Counted from the stretch's first letter, positions 38,701-51,917 are shown. The stretch is DNA of 64,000 bases from Chamaecyparis obtusa (GCA_027943335.1 BSBK01000525.1:1504501-1568500); one strand, 5' to 3'. The notes: a model not told the origin generated them from the sequence alone. Numbers and translations: made by a program.

Positions 38701-39046
38701 CTTTTCTGCATTCTAAGTACCTTAATTCACTAGGAGTTGAGAAAGTGAGATTGAGTTGTGAGTTAAATTTATTTTGCTGTTGGAGTAAGCTTGTTCTCAA
38801 CTATGGTTTCTCTTCAAGATTTGGTGGATCACCTTTGTTTTAGTTCAATCATAGTTGTTTAATTTCATGTACTTTCTGTCCCTTTCCCTTCAAATATTAG
38901 ATAAGTTTCAAGTGATCAAGAGGGAAGTTGGCCCTTAATTTGGAGGTCTATTCTTAGATAGGTTACCCACAGCTTAAGAATAGTCCCTTGTTTCATAGGA
39001 TTTCTAGGTTGAACACTTAGAAAATTGGGTGCAATCCTTAGTGACA
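32792..39046 (+). repeat. 3' LTR of element C, interrupted by E
   Basis: Homologous to 22572-26100. The left piece is 32792-33279 and the right piece 35999-39046, joined across element E by a CAACA target duplication (AAACA in the left copy by mutation; the undisturbed 5' LTR reads CAACATCAATAGGG at the same place). Without E it is about 3.53 kb. Confidence 0.85.
33280..35998 (+). mobile_element. Element E: 2.7 kb solo-LTR-like insertion
   Basis: The target duplication is AAACA at 33275-33279 and CAACA at 35999-36003, confirmed by the intact site in the other C LTR. Termini are TGTTGGTGTTTG and GACAAACA. No coding region or primer site is seen, so it is probably a solo LTR, although an unknown non-coding element is possible. 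Its first 920 bp are homologous to the arms of palindrome F. At that boundary (34203-34257) lies the conserved hairpin CTAGCTG/CAGCTAG. Confidence 0.82.
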
Positions 39047-40246
39047 ACAAAACCTAGAGGAATGGACTGCCTATTTCAGGATTGGACACCCCGAATGATT
39101 CCTAAATGGATTATTTGGTCTCATTTAATTATCAACCAGGGACGTAAACTTGGAATGGCATTTGCAAAGTATATTCTTCAAACCTTATCTTTCTAAGGCT
39201 ATCTATAGAATTCAAATTCTTATGCTTTAGGAAACTTTGCTAAAATTGGTAAACAAATGTTTTCTAAACAAAGAAGGGAATTGCGGCTAGGAACTGCTCC
39301 AACCGATTGTGCTACAAGAACAAGCTACCAATTTTGTTATCAATAGATGTAGGAATAATAGAGTTCTAACTACTTAGAAATGAATAGGAAAATGAACTCT
39401 ACACTAATAGAATAATTCACTCATCATGTGGGCCCCCTTGAATGAGTGAATGAGAAATACAATCAAGATGAAAGATACAAACTTGAACTGAACATTCTAT
39501 TCATCCATAAAAAAATGATTACACTTGATTGGAAATAGTATGCAAAATTTCTATTATAAAAACAATTTTGTTCGACTAACTCCTAAAGAGTCACAATAGT
39601 CAATTATTTAAAAGGAAGCTACAACTATCTCCTAAATCTATGACCACTTCATAAATGAGGATCGGTTACAAATCATAAAGTTTCAAAATAGAAACATCAT
39701 TCACCATGAATAATCCCATAAATATAGTGCATTAAGGAAACTAAATCTATGCATTGCATGCAACAAAAAACATCAATTGACTTGGGAAGATTCTGCAATC
39801 CATAGTTGGCTTTGATTACTCCCATGCCAGTATCTTGGTCTTTGAATGTCCACAATCAACACTTGCAAAATAATCAATGTGCACACATCCAACCATATAC
39901 ATATATATTTGCATCATTAATATTGGGAAAAGGTGTAAGTCTTAATTAATACTCTTGTAAGTCCTATGGCTATAGGAGGTAACTACCCAAAACATAGCTT
40001 ATGCAAGGAAACACTCATTAAAATGTATAGCTATTGTGTTTACCATTCATGTTCATGAATTTAAGTAGATATTATGTCTTTAACAGTATCCACATTTCCA
40101 TATTATGTTCACACATATATACATAAAAACCATAAGTTCATATGCTCAAAAACCATAAATCCATGTTTATGTGCAATCAACTATACTAGAAAAGAGGATA
40201 AAAAGTACTGAGAAAGATGGCTATTTAGAAGCCCATCATTCCCCCC
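39047..40246 (-). repeat. Probable partial LTR of gypsy element J
   Basis: On the minus strand a G-run polypurine tract (rc of 40236-40250) is followed by TGATGGGCTTC, a plausible LTR start. The sequence then runs without any gene to the edge of element C at 39046, where it seems truncated. No second copy in the window confirms it. Confidence 0.4.
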
Positions 40247-40250
40247 AACT
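40236..40250 (-). other. Polypurine tract of element J
   Basis: Minus strand AGTTGGGGGGAATG. A similar tract (AGTTGGGGGGGGGAA, rc of about 43315-43332) sits between integrase and the extra ORF. Confidence 0.5.
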
Positions 40251-40253
40251 GAA

Positions 40254-42885
40254 CTATTGCTGGTCCTTAGCAACCATGAAATTTTCAATCCTAGCACGGA
40301 CCCTCAAGACACTAGTTGTTCTTTGTCGACACTCATCATGAACATAATCAAAGTATCTGTGAGTTTCTTTGAGTCTTTCCCATTGCTGGACTTCAAATGC
40401 CATATCATAATTCACTGCACTATCATTCATTGCTAGCAATGGCTATAGCAAGAGTGGAGTCTAAAACCTTAATGGAACCCAGTAGTTAAGGAGTGTCCTT
40501 CCCAACATAATATACCATGGAACTCTCCTTGTAGAAAGAGTTAAATTCTATGGTGAGTGAGGTTCCTTTGACTTTAGATCATGTGACATCCTTATCCATC
40601 TGTACCTAGAGGCATTGATTGTTGTGGCAACATCTCATGAGGAATGCTGGTCCTAGTCTACAAAAGCTTGTTCTCACATTGGATATATCTTATTATCTCC
40701 ACTAGTGTTTGCTGTGACAAAAATCCAATCAAAATATGTTCACCTGGAATGCTGAAATTTAGTCCTCACCATCAAAGGAGCTGTCATCTCATTGTTTCTA
40801 TATGGTGCAACCTGATGTTATCTACTTATCTCATTTTGCATCTAAGACATAACTGCTCTCAACTATACATCCCCCACATAGAGTAGTGAATTCCATTCTA
40901 TATCATCAAGTACTGCTAGGTTATGTAGGTACAATTCACACAATAGGTTTTTTAAAGTCATTGGTGTAGACTGAAAGGCATAGTAAACTTCATGAGGAGT
41001 TGATATAGAAGGATTGAGGCCTTGCACAATTCTTGTTAATTTGAAATTTACAAGTTGTTCTTTAAGGAATAATGCATACACCGAAGATGGTGATCTACAT
41101 TCCATTAGCTCTGGAATTAATCCTATAATTTGATCAATCCTATGTTTCAATACCTCAATCTGATCTAATTTTTGTTCCAACTAAGAACCCTACTCACTAA
41201 TGACTAGCTTCAATTTTTCCTTTTCTAATTCCTATTGTGTCTTCTCCCATAACAATTGCTGATATAAGTTTATCCCTCCAGCCAGGGGTGTAGACAAGTT
41301 TGGTGGGGGTAAAGGTTCTTGATTGAGTATATCCACCCATTCAGATGGAAAGTGGGGAGTTTTAATTGTTTTATTTGATAAAGAGCACTCTCCTTTCCAC
41401 AAAACATTTTTTTTTACTACATTTCTTTTCTCACTAACATCAGCTTCTACCTTAGCTAGTGTTTCTAACCCATCCTGACTACTTTGTTGGGGCACTTCTT
41501 GACAATTTCCATCCCAAAGTCAGGAGTTTCTTTAGAATTCATACTAACATCTAGCCCAAAAAAATTATCTACAAATTCCTCTATGTCCTCAGAGTCCTTG
41601 TCACTATCAATAAGTATATAGTTAAATCCAAGGTTAACTTCTATTTTTGGACTCTGATCTTTGAATGTAATGTCACTGGTTGTAGTTTGATGAAACATTT
41701 CCTTAGAAGAGGACTTTTCCAAAGACTCATTTTCTATAGATTCATTCTCTATAGATTCAGAAGACTCAAGGTTAACAATAGGAACAAAAGCTTTAGCATT
41801 TTTCTCAAAAAGCCTTCTACTTTTCCTTATAGGGGGTATGGATCAGCTCAGAGGACTCTTCCATTTTTTACTTTTAGTGGCTACTTCCTCTACTTCAGGA
41901 GGGTTTTTTGAATTTCCTTCCTTAGGGGAATGTAGGGTTTCTTCCACATTGTCATTATTATCAATAGGCTATGGCTCTAATATTTCCTCTTCTGACTCCT
42001 TTGTTTTACCCTTATCCTTCCTATATGTCAACCTAGTCCTTATGGATGGTGATGATTTATGAATATTGGGAGCTTCTATACTTTCTTTTTCCTTCCTCCA
42101 AGAAGTAGAGGCTCTAGCACTAAAAGTTCTTTCCTTAGGGGACCTAGAAATGGAAGGGGAGGCTTCAGGATCACTTTCAATTCTTTGAACAATTTTATGA
42201 ACCCTAGAGGATGTTTTCTCTCTCCAACCAACACCATGACCTCTAGGGCCGACTAGTCTAGGTTCAACCTCATTCATTCACAAAAATTCTTCCCATGTCC
42301 CAACCCTTTGTCTATTCAATTCTCTTTCTAGAACTATTTTTATCAAGCAATGATGCAAAATAGACTAGTTGCTTCCTGACTGGACTAATAAAGTTTTCTT
42401 TTTCACAATGTTAAATAGGAGGCTGAGAAGATTTACCAATCTATTGTCGTGCCAAAGATGACTAAGGATTTTGAAATGTAGAGCATGCAAATACTTGTAG
42501 TGTCCCTCATAGGTGAAGTACTGGATAAAAAATGTAGCTAGTTGAATGAATCCTAGAGGCAAAGATAATTGCCAAGTACCTTGGTTCCTATCGACATTTA
42601 ACTAGGGATCACCATGAAAAGTGAATTGGGCCCTCATCGAATGTAGGTCAAAGTCTTTCACCCACTACTCACCTTCTTGTGGCAAACTAGTCACTTCACC
42701 TACTCATCTACTGTGAATTCAACCTTTAAGCCCTTGACCTCCGCAAATCCATCCTTCAAGGTAGATAAAAATTGTAGAGAAACTTCCTCATCAAACCCTT
42801 TAAGGCTTAAGCAATAATCCAACCATCTTATTCTTCTAAAAATTTCACAAGTGGATGTATCATCTAGCAAAACCCTATGATCCAT
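40254..42885 (-). pseudogene. Extra ORF of element J downstream of integrase
   Basis: A degenerate frame of about 880 codons starts at ATG 42885 (MDHRVLLDDTSTCEIFRRIR). It contains two frameshifts (between 42700 and 42562, and between 41722 and 41495) and several stops. I do not recognise a family. Visible parts are an N-terminal conserved-looking domain (RIRWLDYCLSLKGFDEEVSL, GFIQLATFFIQYFTYEGHYK), a Ser/Arg/Lys-rich middle (PEASPSISRSPKERTFSARA), an acidic stretch and a helical C-terminus (KLDQIEVLKHRIDQIIGLIP). No signal peptide or membrane anchor is evident, so I do not call it envelope-like. Its place between integrase and LTR, flanked by two G-run tracts, suggests a third element ORF. 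Confidence 0.55.
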
Positions 42886-43686
42886 TGGCTCATGTCATTG
42901 AAGGTAACCTCCCATTGCTACTCTCAAACACTTTTGAATTTGCAGCACTACAATTTTCACAGAGCTTGAAAATGGCAAGTCACGGACCTCAATGCATTAT
43001 GGAACAAGATATTGTAGAAGAAAAGATGATGTACAAATTGCAACTTTTTCATAGAATTAAAGATTTTTGCATGAAATCTAACGATATAAATTTTTCATAA
43101 CATCTCATAATAGCTTGTGTGTGCCAAGGCTACCACCCTGAACACATCATGGCATATCATTAGAAATTAAGATTAGCCTTTACTATCTTCAATTCACTTC
43201 AAATGTGATGACACAATCATAAAAGGACTGATCAGCAAGTCATGCTGCAGACATCTCTCAAAGACAAGAACTTTGATTTTACATGCTAATTTGAAATTTT
43301 GAAAATAGAATAGTTCCCCCCCCAACTAAGTAAAGGCATGGGTCCCACCACGCCATGTTATGAAAGAGTATAAAATTAAAACAAAAGAAAATCCTAAAAA
43401 TTAATGAATAAAAAATAATATATGTACGAGTATGTGTGGCACGAACATGGAAGCGCTATAAGAAGAGTTGTCCAAAAAACTGCACCTACATAAATGAAGT
43501 GATGGGATGGGGTGAATGGGTGGATAAGAGAGAATGTGAGATGAAAATGATTATGGAGAAATTATTCCATAGAATGTGAAATGTTTATTATGGTTTTCTT
43601 GAATAGAATCAAGAATTGACAGAATGCTGGGTATAAAACCCAAATTCGTCAGCTACATGATCACTTGTTTCAGCTACACTCTAGAA
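42886..43686 (-). other. Non-coding gap in element J
   Basis: No recognised gene. It contains a nine-C run at 43317-43325 (a G run on the minus strand) that resembles the PPT at 40236-40250. Confidence 0.5.
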
Positions 43687-44720
43687 CTACTTTAGGAACT
43701 CATCACAACTAATAGGTTTGTGGTAAATTTTTAGGTGATGCCCATTGACAAGTAACTTAAATCTGACAAGATCAATGGTTGAAAGTTGGATGGGTGCACT
43801 ATCAAATACTGAGATTATTTCATAAGGTCCAAGCCATCTAGTATGAAATTTCCTAGGTGTGTGTTGGTATCTAGAATCATACAATAGGTCCCAATCACCC
43901 ATAGAAAATTTCTTATCATGAATGAACTTGTCATGCCATTTTTTTCTTTTCTATTGTATCAACTCTGTATTGTGAAGGGTTGATTTCCTGTATTCATCTA
44001 ATCCATTTAATTGTAGTAACCAGTCTTCTTGTGCTTTGGTGATATCAATATCCAAATCTAAGGCTATGTGAAGTGTTTTATGCTGGAACTCAATTGGCAT
44101 AGAGGTTGATTTTCCATACACCAACTCAAAAGGTTTAAACCCTATGGTGGTTTTCCATGTGGTGCAGTAGGCCCATATGGCTTCAAGAAGGCATGTAGCC
44201 CAATCCTTTTTGTGCACAACCACTATTTTGGTGAGAATAGATTCTATCTCTCGGTTTGTGATTTCAGCCTGACCATTGGCATGAGGATGATAGGGTGAAG
44301 ATTTCCCATGATGCACCATGTATTCCTACATCAACTTTGTGATAAGATTAGAGGTGAACTGTGCTCCCTGATCTATGACAATTTCCCTTGGTACTCCAAA
44401 TCTGGTGAATATGCATTCATAAAGAAACTCAACAACTTTGTGATCTCTAGCATGTCTCATAGCTTTGGCTTCAACCCATTTTGTAGAATAGTCAATATAT
44501 ACTAAGATGTAATATTTTCCATGAGAATAGGGTTCAATAGGTCCAACAAAGTCAATACCCCATTTGTCAAAGGGTGTGACAACTACTTGAGGCTACAGGG
44601 GCATTTCATCAGACTTTGTGGGACACCCAATACGCTGGCACCTATCACAATGTTGGGTATGCTTTGCTGCATCTTTATGCAAAGTAGGCCATTAGTACCC
44701 AGTTGTCAAAATTTTGTAGG
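43687..44720 (-). pseudogene. Gypsy integrase of element J
   Basis: Read on the minus strand: CDRCQRIGCPTKSDEMPL (zinc-finger end), KWGIDFVGP (first Asp), IDQGAQFTSNL (second Asp), SSPYHPHANGQAEITNREIE (Glu), then AYCTTWKTTIGFKPFELVYG and the C-terminal RYQHTPRKFHTRWLGPYEI. All three catalytic residues are present. The frame breaks at about 44320 and 43950. I see no chromodomain. Confidence 0.85.
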
Positions 44721-46174
44721 CTATTCACTTTGTTGCAAAATGTCCACCGCATGGTTCATCATGACATACTCAATGAATGTCATAAGTTTCATCCTCTTGA
44801 ACACATCACCTTGTGACTTGGTCTGGTCTTGTATAAAACATGAAGCCTGATATCCAAGAGAAGTTAAAACTCTTCTCAACCAACAGATTTTTTTTTTAGG
44901 AGAGAAGTGAGGCAATGTTCTACCTATAAAAAGGTAGTTGGCTAAGTCTACATACCATGGATTAAAATAATCAATAGAAAATAAGTTCTCATTAGGGAAA
45001 CTATCATCAATTTTTGTAGGATCATCTGGTACTTGCAATCTTGATAAGAAGTCAGCCACAACATTAGCCTTTCCTGGTTTGTCTATTATCTTTACATCAA
45101 ATTCCTGCATCAAGAGTAACTAGCATGCTAATCTACCACTAATGGTAGGTTTATTCATTAAGTACTTGATAGCTAAATGATTAGTATATTCAAATAATTC
45201 ATAACTTGTGATGTAGTGCCTAAATTTATTTAGTGCATAGACAACTGCTAACAACTCTTTTTCAGTAACAATATAATTTAATTCTACTCCTTGCAAATTT
45301 TCACTGATAAGTAAATTGCATGTTCAATAATACCTTCCTTCTATCCAAGGAGTGCTCCAATGGCATAGTCAGATGCATCTATGTGGATTTGGAATGGAAG
45401 CTTCCAATTAGGTCCTCAAAGAATAGTTGTTGTTATTAGAACATCTTTCAATTTCTAGAATGATGCTTCACAATCCTCTATCCATTCAAATTAAGCTTCT
45501 TTCTTCAACAAGTTTTATAATGGTGCTACAAGTTGGCTAAAGTCTTTTATGAATCTCCTGTAGTAACTAGCATGGCCAAGGAAACTCCTAACATCCTTCT
45601 ACTTAACCAATGTGGGAAGTGTGTTGATAACTGCAATTTTTGCAGGGTCAACCTGAATTCCAAAAGATGAAAGGTAGTGCCCCAGGACAACTCCTTCCTC
45701 CATCATCATATAACACTTCTCGCTATTGAGAGAGAGGTTGTAATCTTAACATCTCTTAAGGACCTTCTCCAAGTTAGCTTGTGCTTCTTCAAATTTGGTT
45801 CTATGAGTGGTTAATTCATCCATATAAATTTCAACACAATTAGTAGCAATGTCAGAGAAAATACCTAGCACTGCTCTCTGGAAAGTAGTAGGTGTGTTGC
45901 ACAACCCAAATGGCAAGATTGAATAAGAAAATGTTCCCCAGGGATAGGTAAAAATTTTCTTATCCTAGTCTTTTGGTGATATTTGTATCTGATTATACCC
46001 ACTAAAGACATCTAGAAATGAAAAGTACTCTTTGCCAACAAGATAATCAAGCACTTGGTCAATGAAAGGCAGTGGAAAGTGATCTTTCTTAGTGGCTTTG
46101 TTAAGTTCTCTATAGTCAACACAAACTCTCCACTTTCCCCCCTTCTTTGGAACAATTACAAGAGGAGAAACTAT
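44721..46174 (-). pseudogene. Gypsy RT-RNase H of element J, N-terminally truncated
   Basis: The frame enters abruptly at SPLVIVPKKGGKWRVCVDYR, continues with DHFPLPFIDQVLDYLVGKEY and FSFLDVFSGYNQIQI, then LPFGLCNTPTTFQRA. The catalytic box reads YMDE where YxDD is expected. RNase H follows (HIDASDYAIGALL, VTEKELLAVVYALNKFRHY) and ends DKPGKANVVADFLSRL. Stops are frequent between 45114 and 45965. The part of RT before about 46174, and protease and gag, are missing; copia sequence is fused there instead. Confidence 0.82.
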
Positions 46175-48305
46175 CCCTTTCAAATATCTAAATATCCATT
46201 TCACACTAGCCATGTGTGTCTCTTTTGGTTCTGCTTGATATCTAGCCACAATTCCAACAACAATAGCAATATCTAGTCTGGTATGAGTTAGATATTGTAA
46301 TCCACCAACCATTGATCTATACTTGGTCTAAAAAACACACTGAGTCTCATCATTACTTGATAGTTTATTACTAGTCACCATGGGTGTACCAACTGGTTTA
46401 CAATCTTCCATACCAAACTTCTTTAACATTTCTTTAAGATACTTAGTTTGAGAAATAAAAATACCATTCTTGTTTTGAATTATTTGTAGTCTAAGAAATA
46501 ACTTTATTTCACCTATCATGGACATCTCAAATTCATTTTCCATCTCTTTAGAAAACTTCTTACACAATTCATCATTGCCTCCAAAGATAATATCATCAAC
46601 AAAAACTTCTATTATCAAAACTCCATCTTCACTAGTTCTCAAATATAAATTGTTGTCAACATTACCTTTTATGAATCCAAGGTGAAGTAAGTATTTGTCT
46701 AACCTTGCATACCAAGCCCTTGGAGCTTACTTCAGTCCATATAGTTCCATCTTTAACTTGCATACCATGTATGCATCTTTGGATAGAGGAAATCCATCAG
46801 GTTGTTCTATATACACTTCTTCTTCAAGATCCCCATTCAAGAATGTAGATTTAACATCCATCTGATATACCTTGAAGTCTTTATGTGTAGCATAAGCCAA
46901 GAATAATCTCATAGCCTCTATTCTAGTAGTAAGGGAAAATGTCTCTTCAAAATCTATGCCTTCCTGCTGTGAATAACCTTTACATGCCAATCTTGCATTG
47001 TTTCTTACAATAGTTCCTTCTTCATTCATTTTGTTTCTGAAAACCCATTTAGCTCCTATTCCATTTTTGTCTTTAGGTCTAGGTAATGATTCCCAAGTGT
47101 TATTTTTATTTATCTGATCTAACTCTTCCTTCATAGCATTTATCCAAGATTCAAATCTACAAGCTTCATCTCTAGTCTTTGGTTCAACTTGAGAAATCAA
47201 ACAAATTTCTTCTCTAGCCTTTGATCTAGTCATTAGTCCCTGATTTGTATTACTAATAACTTTATTTTTAGGATGGTATTTCTTTACATACCTCAGAGTC
47301 TTAGGAACCTCAATAGCCTTATTTGTGTCATCATCAAAAATCTCATTTTTTGCATTAGTATCAAAAAGATCTTATTCTTTTGTAGCAACAGCCTCATTGA
47401 TCTCTATAATCTAATTACTATCATACATTCTCTCTTTTATGTGAAACTTATCATCTATCCTTACATTGTTAGTTTAAATCATCTTCCTTAATCTCACATT
47501 AAAACATTTATAAACCTTTGTATTAGTATAATAACAAAAGAAAATTCCTTCATCACTTCTAGCATCAAATTTCCCTATCTCATCATCTCTCTTGATATAG
47601 CACTTACTACCAAATATTCTGAAATATTTTACAGTAGGAGTATGATCAAACCATAATTCATAAGGGGTCTTACTACCTTCTCTAATTTATATTTTGTTCA
47701 AGGTGTACACTTCTATCCCAATAGCTTCTCTCCAATGCATATGAGATACATTTCATTCAAGCAACATTGTCCTAGCAGCATCATGTATAGTCATGTTTAT
47801 TTGTTTTGATATCTCATTCTATTGTGGAGGCCTAGGGGTAGATGTATGTCTTTGTATTCCATGCTCTTTGTAGTATGAATTGAATAAGTCTGAAGTAAAA
47901 TCTCCACATCTATCTGACCTCAAATATTTTATCTTTAAAGTTTATTTATTCTCTACTTTTTCTTTGAATAACTTGAATTTATCAAATGCTTCTGATTTTC
48001 TTTCAAATAAGTGACCCACATCATTTTCAGAATAGTCATCCACAAAAAGTATGAAATACCTTTCAACATAGTATGATCTTGTCTTTGTCAGTCCACATAG
48101 TTCTGCATGTACCAAATCCAACTTCCCTTTTGATGTGTATGCTTTACTTTTGTAACTGCTTCTAGTCTACTTTCCCATAACACATTCTCTACATACAATG
48201 TTAGATGGTTTAACAATCTCTAGCATATCTCTTCCTACATTAGTCAAACTTACCTTCACAATGTTATCAAAATTAACATGAAAAAACCTTATGTGCCATA
48301 AGGGT
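46175..48305 (-). pseudogene. Truncated copia integrase-RT fragment fused to element J
   Basis: On the minus strand, GAG-pre-integrase (HVNFDNIVKV, CRECVMGK), integrase (FILFVDDY, LRSDRCGDF, TPYELWFDHTPTVKYFRIFG), RT ([47 protein letters not shown]) and the segment GGLQYLTHTRLDIAI to IFRYLKG appear in normal copia order. It has no gag, protease, LTR or complete RNase H. At the left end the frame passes without interruption into gypsy RT at about 46174. Related to but distinct from element A. Confidence 0.82.
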
Positions 48306-49230
48306 ATGTGCAAGATCATGGTATGCCAAACTGGGCCCTTAAGTGGCAATGAAAATTTAGAAAATTAGGTTTAGGCAAGTTAACATAAAAAATTGAACAA
48401 TTTATAAATATTATATCAAAAATATGTAAAAAGATAATCTCTAGAAAATTGATTTTAGTTTCTAAGATACTAGGCCTTTTTTGAAAAACAATTATTCTAT
48501 ATGTTCAAAATTTCAAATTTCTGTGTAGTAGTACAAAAATTTCAGGAAAAAATAAGTAGGTGTATGATTGACAACCTTAAACACAATCAAATGATATTTT
48601 TTTACAAGATTCTAGATATAACTAGTAGACTCATGTTCGGATGTGACACATATTTTTTTGTAATTTATGTCCAAGTAAATAATTAATTATGATTTTTCTT
48701 CTACAACTTTTCTAGAATACAAAGACTCTCATGTCTGACCATGTTAACTTAGTCTAAACTTTATCAAATTGAATTTTTTTTTTATGTTTCTTGTAGTAGG
48801 AAAACCATAGAATGTGACACATGTTTTGGATTTTAAAAATGTTATACAGTTTAAAAGTTATAGCTATTTTTCAATAAGTTTATCAATCGGGACTAGAAAG
48901 ATAACAAGTAGGTGTATGTCTTGCTATAACTTAAAGATGTAGATGATTTAAAAGACTGAGAACACTTCTAAAATTAGAACTCATGTACTAACAAAAAATG
49001 CATCTATCACAATTTAAATGCTAAGGTAATAAGGTCTAAAACCTTCTTCACTTTGAGTATGAAAATCAGGTGGGTTTACCTTTCTCAACAGCTTCAACAA
49101 AGCATTAAAATAGTGATCTATGTTCTTGACATAGATGATACAATTTAGAAACATATGGTAAATGTAAATTGAATAGATTTTGATGTTTTGGTGGTGAGAA
49201 AAGGCAAATCAAGCTAAAACTAGTGCCTTA
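48306..49230. other. Unassigned AT-rich DNA
   Basis: No gene or repeat recognised. Its right edge carries the CCTTA (49226-49230) half of the target duplication of F; the sequence continues at 58363. Confidence 0.5.
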
Positions 49231-50120
49231 TGTTGGTGTTCAAAATGGATGCTTATGCTCTTAGGCTTCCAATATACCCTCAGATAGATTTTAGGAGTGG
49301 TTAGTTCCAAAATGTAGACAAATCTTATGGTAACTGGACCAACTATAGGGACAAGACTGCCTTCTTCACTTCTGGCTCTGCAAAACCAAGGTGGGTGCAC
49401 CTAACCTAGTGAAAACTATACTTCACACACCAAATACTAGGTCTAATCAATAGATTGAATAGTAAGAAAGTGCTAAATGCTAACCTCACATTCATTGACT
49501 CTCCATTACTATAGGGTATTACTATTATCAACCAAATACAAATAAAACTTGGAAAGTGTTGATATCTATAGATGGAAAGAGGTAAGCAAGGGCCAATCCA
49601 GCATTGAACTCGACTGAATATACTAATCTCTGATCAGTGCCATTATCTATTGGGAAAATCTCAAATACAGACATTGAAAAATGAACCAACTATTGTCAAG
49701 GACTCATAGCCATAAAAATAAATATTTTAACCCATCTACTACTTATAATATCCTTCTATAGACAAATCAAACTGAATCTATGTCCTATCCAAAGTCTATT
49801 TCACTTGATCCTAGATCAAGAACTGAAGACTAGAACATATACAAAGGTAACCCTATGTAATAGATCAGAAAATCTAGAATTCACAAGATTGACACCAAGG
49901 AGAGACTTGAAAGCTTGAAATAATTGTATTAAGTATAATGAATCATGTACATGTTCAAAGCAGAGAAGAGACAAAACCACTTCAATAACCTGCAAAAGAC
50001 TACAAGGAAATTCTATTCAATCTAATACAATATGATACCACCTGCTACAACTCCCTAGAACTAATCAAGATCAGAACCCTTTCAAAATAAAAAATTTTAC
50101 TTCTTATACCCCTAGTCACC
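49231..50120 (+). repeat. Left arm of palindrome F
   Basis: Homologous to 33280-34210 of element E in the same orientation, and to the right arm in inverse orientation. Confidence 0.9.
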
Positions 50121-50163
50121 TAGGAATCCTCAAAAAGGATGCATCAAGCTTCGGGTGACTAGG
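50112..50163 (+). other. Hairpin at the apex of palindrome F
   Basis: CCTAGTCACC pairs with GGTGACTAGG around 32 bases that include ATCCT/AGGAT. The loop (GGAATCCTCAAAAAGGATGC) matches the loops at 34203-34257 and 58804-58856, while the outer stem differs in sequence. Confidence 0.8.
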
Positions 50164-50864
50164 GTATAAGAAGTAAAATGTTTTATTTTGAAAGGGTTCT
50201 GATCTTGATTAGTTCTAGGGAGTTGTAGTAGGTTGTATCATATTGTATTAGATTGAATAGACTTTCCTTGTAGTCTTTTGTAGGTTATTGAAGCGGTTTT
50301 CTCTCTTCTCTACTTTGAACATGTACATGATTCATTATACTTAATACAATTATTTAAAGCTTTCAAGTCTCTCCTTGGTGTCAATCTTGTGAATTCTAGA
50401 TTTTTTGGATCTATTGCATAGGGTTACCTTTGTATATGTTCTAGTCTTCAATTCTTGATCTAGGATCAAGTGAAATATACTTTGGATAGGACATAGACTC
50501 ACTTTGATTTGTCTATAGAAGGATATTATAAGTAGTAGATGGGCTAAATATTTATGTTTATGGCTATGAGTCTTTTACAATAGTTGGTTCATGTTTCAAT
50601 GTCTATATTTTTTATTTTCCCGATGGATAATGGCACTGATCAGAGATTAGTATATTTAGTCGAGTTCAATGCTAGATTGGCCCTTGCTTACCTCTTTCCA
50701 TCTCTAGATATCAACACTTTCCAAGTTTTAGTTGTATTTGGTTGATAGTAGTAATACCCTATAGTAATGGAGAGTCAATGAATGTGAGTTTAGCATTTAG
50801 CACTTTCTTACTATTCAATCTATTGATTAGACCTAGTATTTGGTGTGTGAAGTATAGTTTTCAC

Positions 50865-51917
50865 TATTGGAAATATTCAAGACTATCTAGGTTACTGAGA
50901 GGGGAGGGGTGAATTAGTAACTTCAAAACTTTTAACAGATTCAGATCTTAATAATATTAGATTGATAATCTAACTGCATGCATGAGTAACAGAAAGAATA
51001 AAACATTCATAACACTTAGAACATAGAGATTTGGTGACCCAGAAACCTTCCAAGTAGAAAGTAAAATTGGGGTGGGGATGATACCCACAAAACTTCAATA
51101 CTGCAGTATAAAGTTTTCCGGTTAAGGCTTACAATGATCACTTCTGATGATCTGCCCTGTTAGGAGCAATAAGGACTGCTAGGTCCACCTTGTTAGAGGT
51201 TTTACAAACATACAATGAAGTATGCACTCGGTTAAGAGATTTTTACAAAGACTGTTAAGTCTACCCGGTTAAAGGATTTCAAGCTGATTCACCTGTTAGG
51301 ATGAAATAGTAGATCTCTTAATTGCAACTATATTTGTTGATTGAGATTCTCTGATGTACTAATCACCTTTTTTGATGGATAGATCTTTGCTGCTTCTTAT
51401 ACTGCTGTAGCCCTTTGTAATTCGCTTATCTCTACCTTTCTCTCTTTTTAATACTTCTCTATATCTTCCTTTTTGGATATGTCATAAAACATTGTTTATA
51501 TATCAATCTAAGTCAATTCAAAAACAATTACAAAGTTGGCTCTTAAACAAGTAAACACAAATATTACTGAGTCGGCCCAAATATAGTTACACGGTTACTG
51601 TAAACTAACTCAGTGACTTTCTGATACTCAGTGTCCACTGCGTTACTCGGCATCTTCATGCACTCGGTAGAAGTGGAAGCTTGGTCCATACTAACCACTC
51701 GATCATAGTTTCAAACTCGGTAAATACTGGAGACTCGGTAGATAAAGTGTTACTCGGTAGAAACTAAATTTCTTGTTTAACCATGCAGCACTCGGTAAAC
51801 ATTGTGAAACTTTGCGAGCTCGGTATGCACTGTTCTGCTTGGTAAGCTCTGTTATGCTCGGTAAGCTCTGTTCAGAATAAGTGTTGTCTCTAATGACAAT
51901 CATGCTTAATGCCAACA
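50865..51917 (-). repeat. 3' LTR of element D
   Basis: Partner of 57127-58179. Ends AATGCCAACA, followed by the PPT complement. Carries CTCGGT motifs and both LTR hairpins. Confidence 0.92.

Larger units (their letters stand above)
22572..39046 (+). mobile_element. Ty3/gypsy element C (Tat-like), decayed, 3' LTR split by E
   Basis: Two homologous LTRs of about 3.53 kb (22572-26100; 32792-39046 minus insertion E) enclose gag, protease, an RNase H, RT, a second RNase H and integrase. The order PR, RNase H, RT, RNase H, IN is discussed as a finding. LTRs differ by about 6% over a 250 bp stretch compared by eye. The outer left boundary is blurred by a microsatellite and I found no target duplication. 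Stops occur in every gene. Confidence 0.85.

Noticed and set aside
40254..42885. Envelope-like label for the extra ORF of J
   Set aside because: No signal peptide, membrane segment or coiled-coil fusion pattern is visible. Only its position is suggestive.
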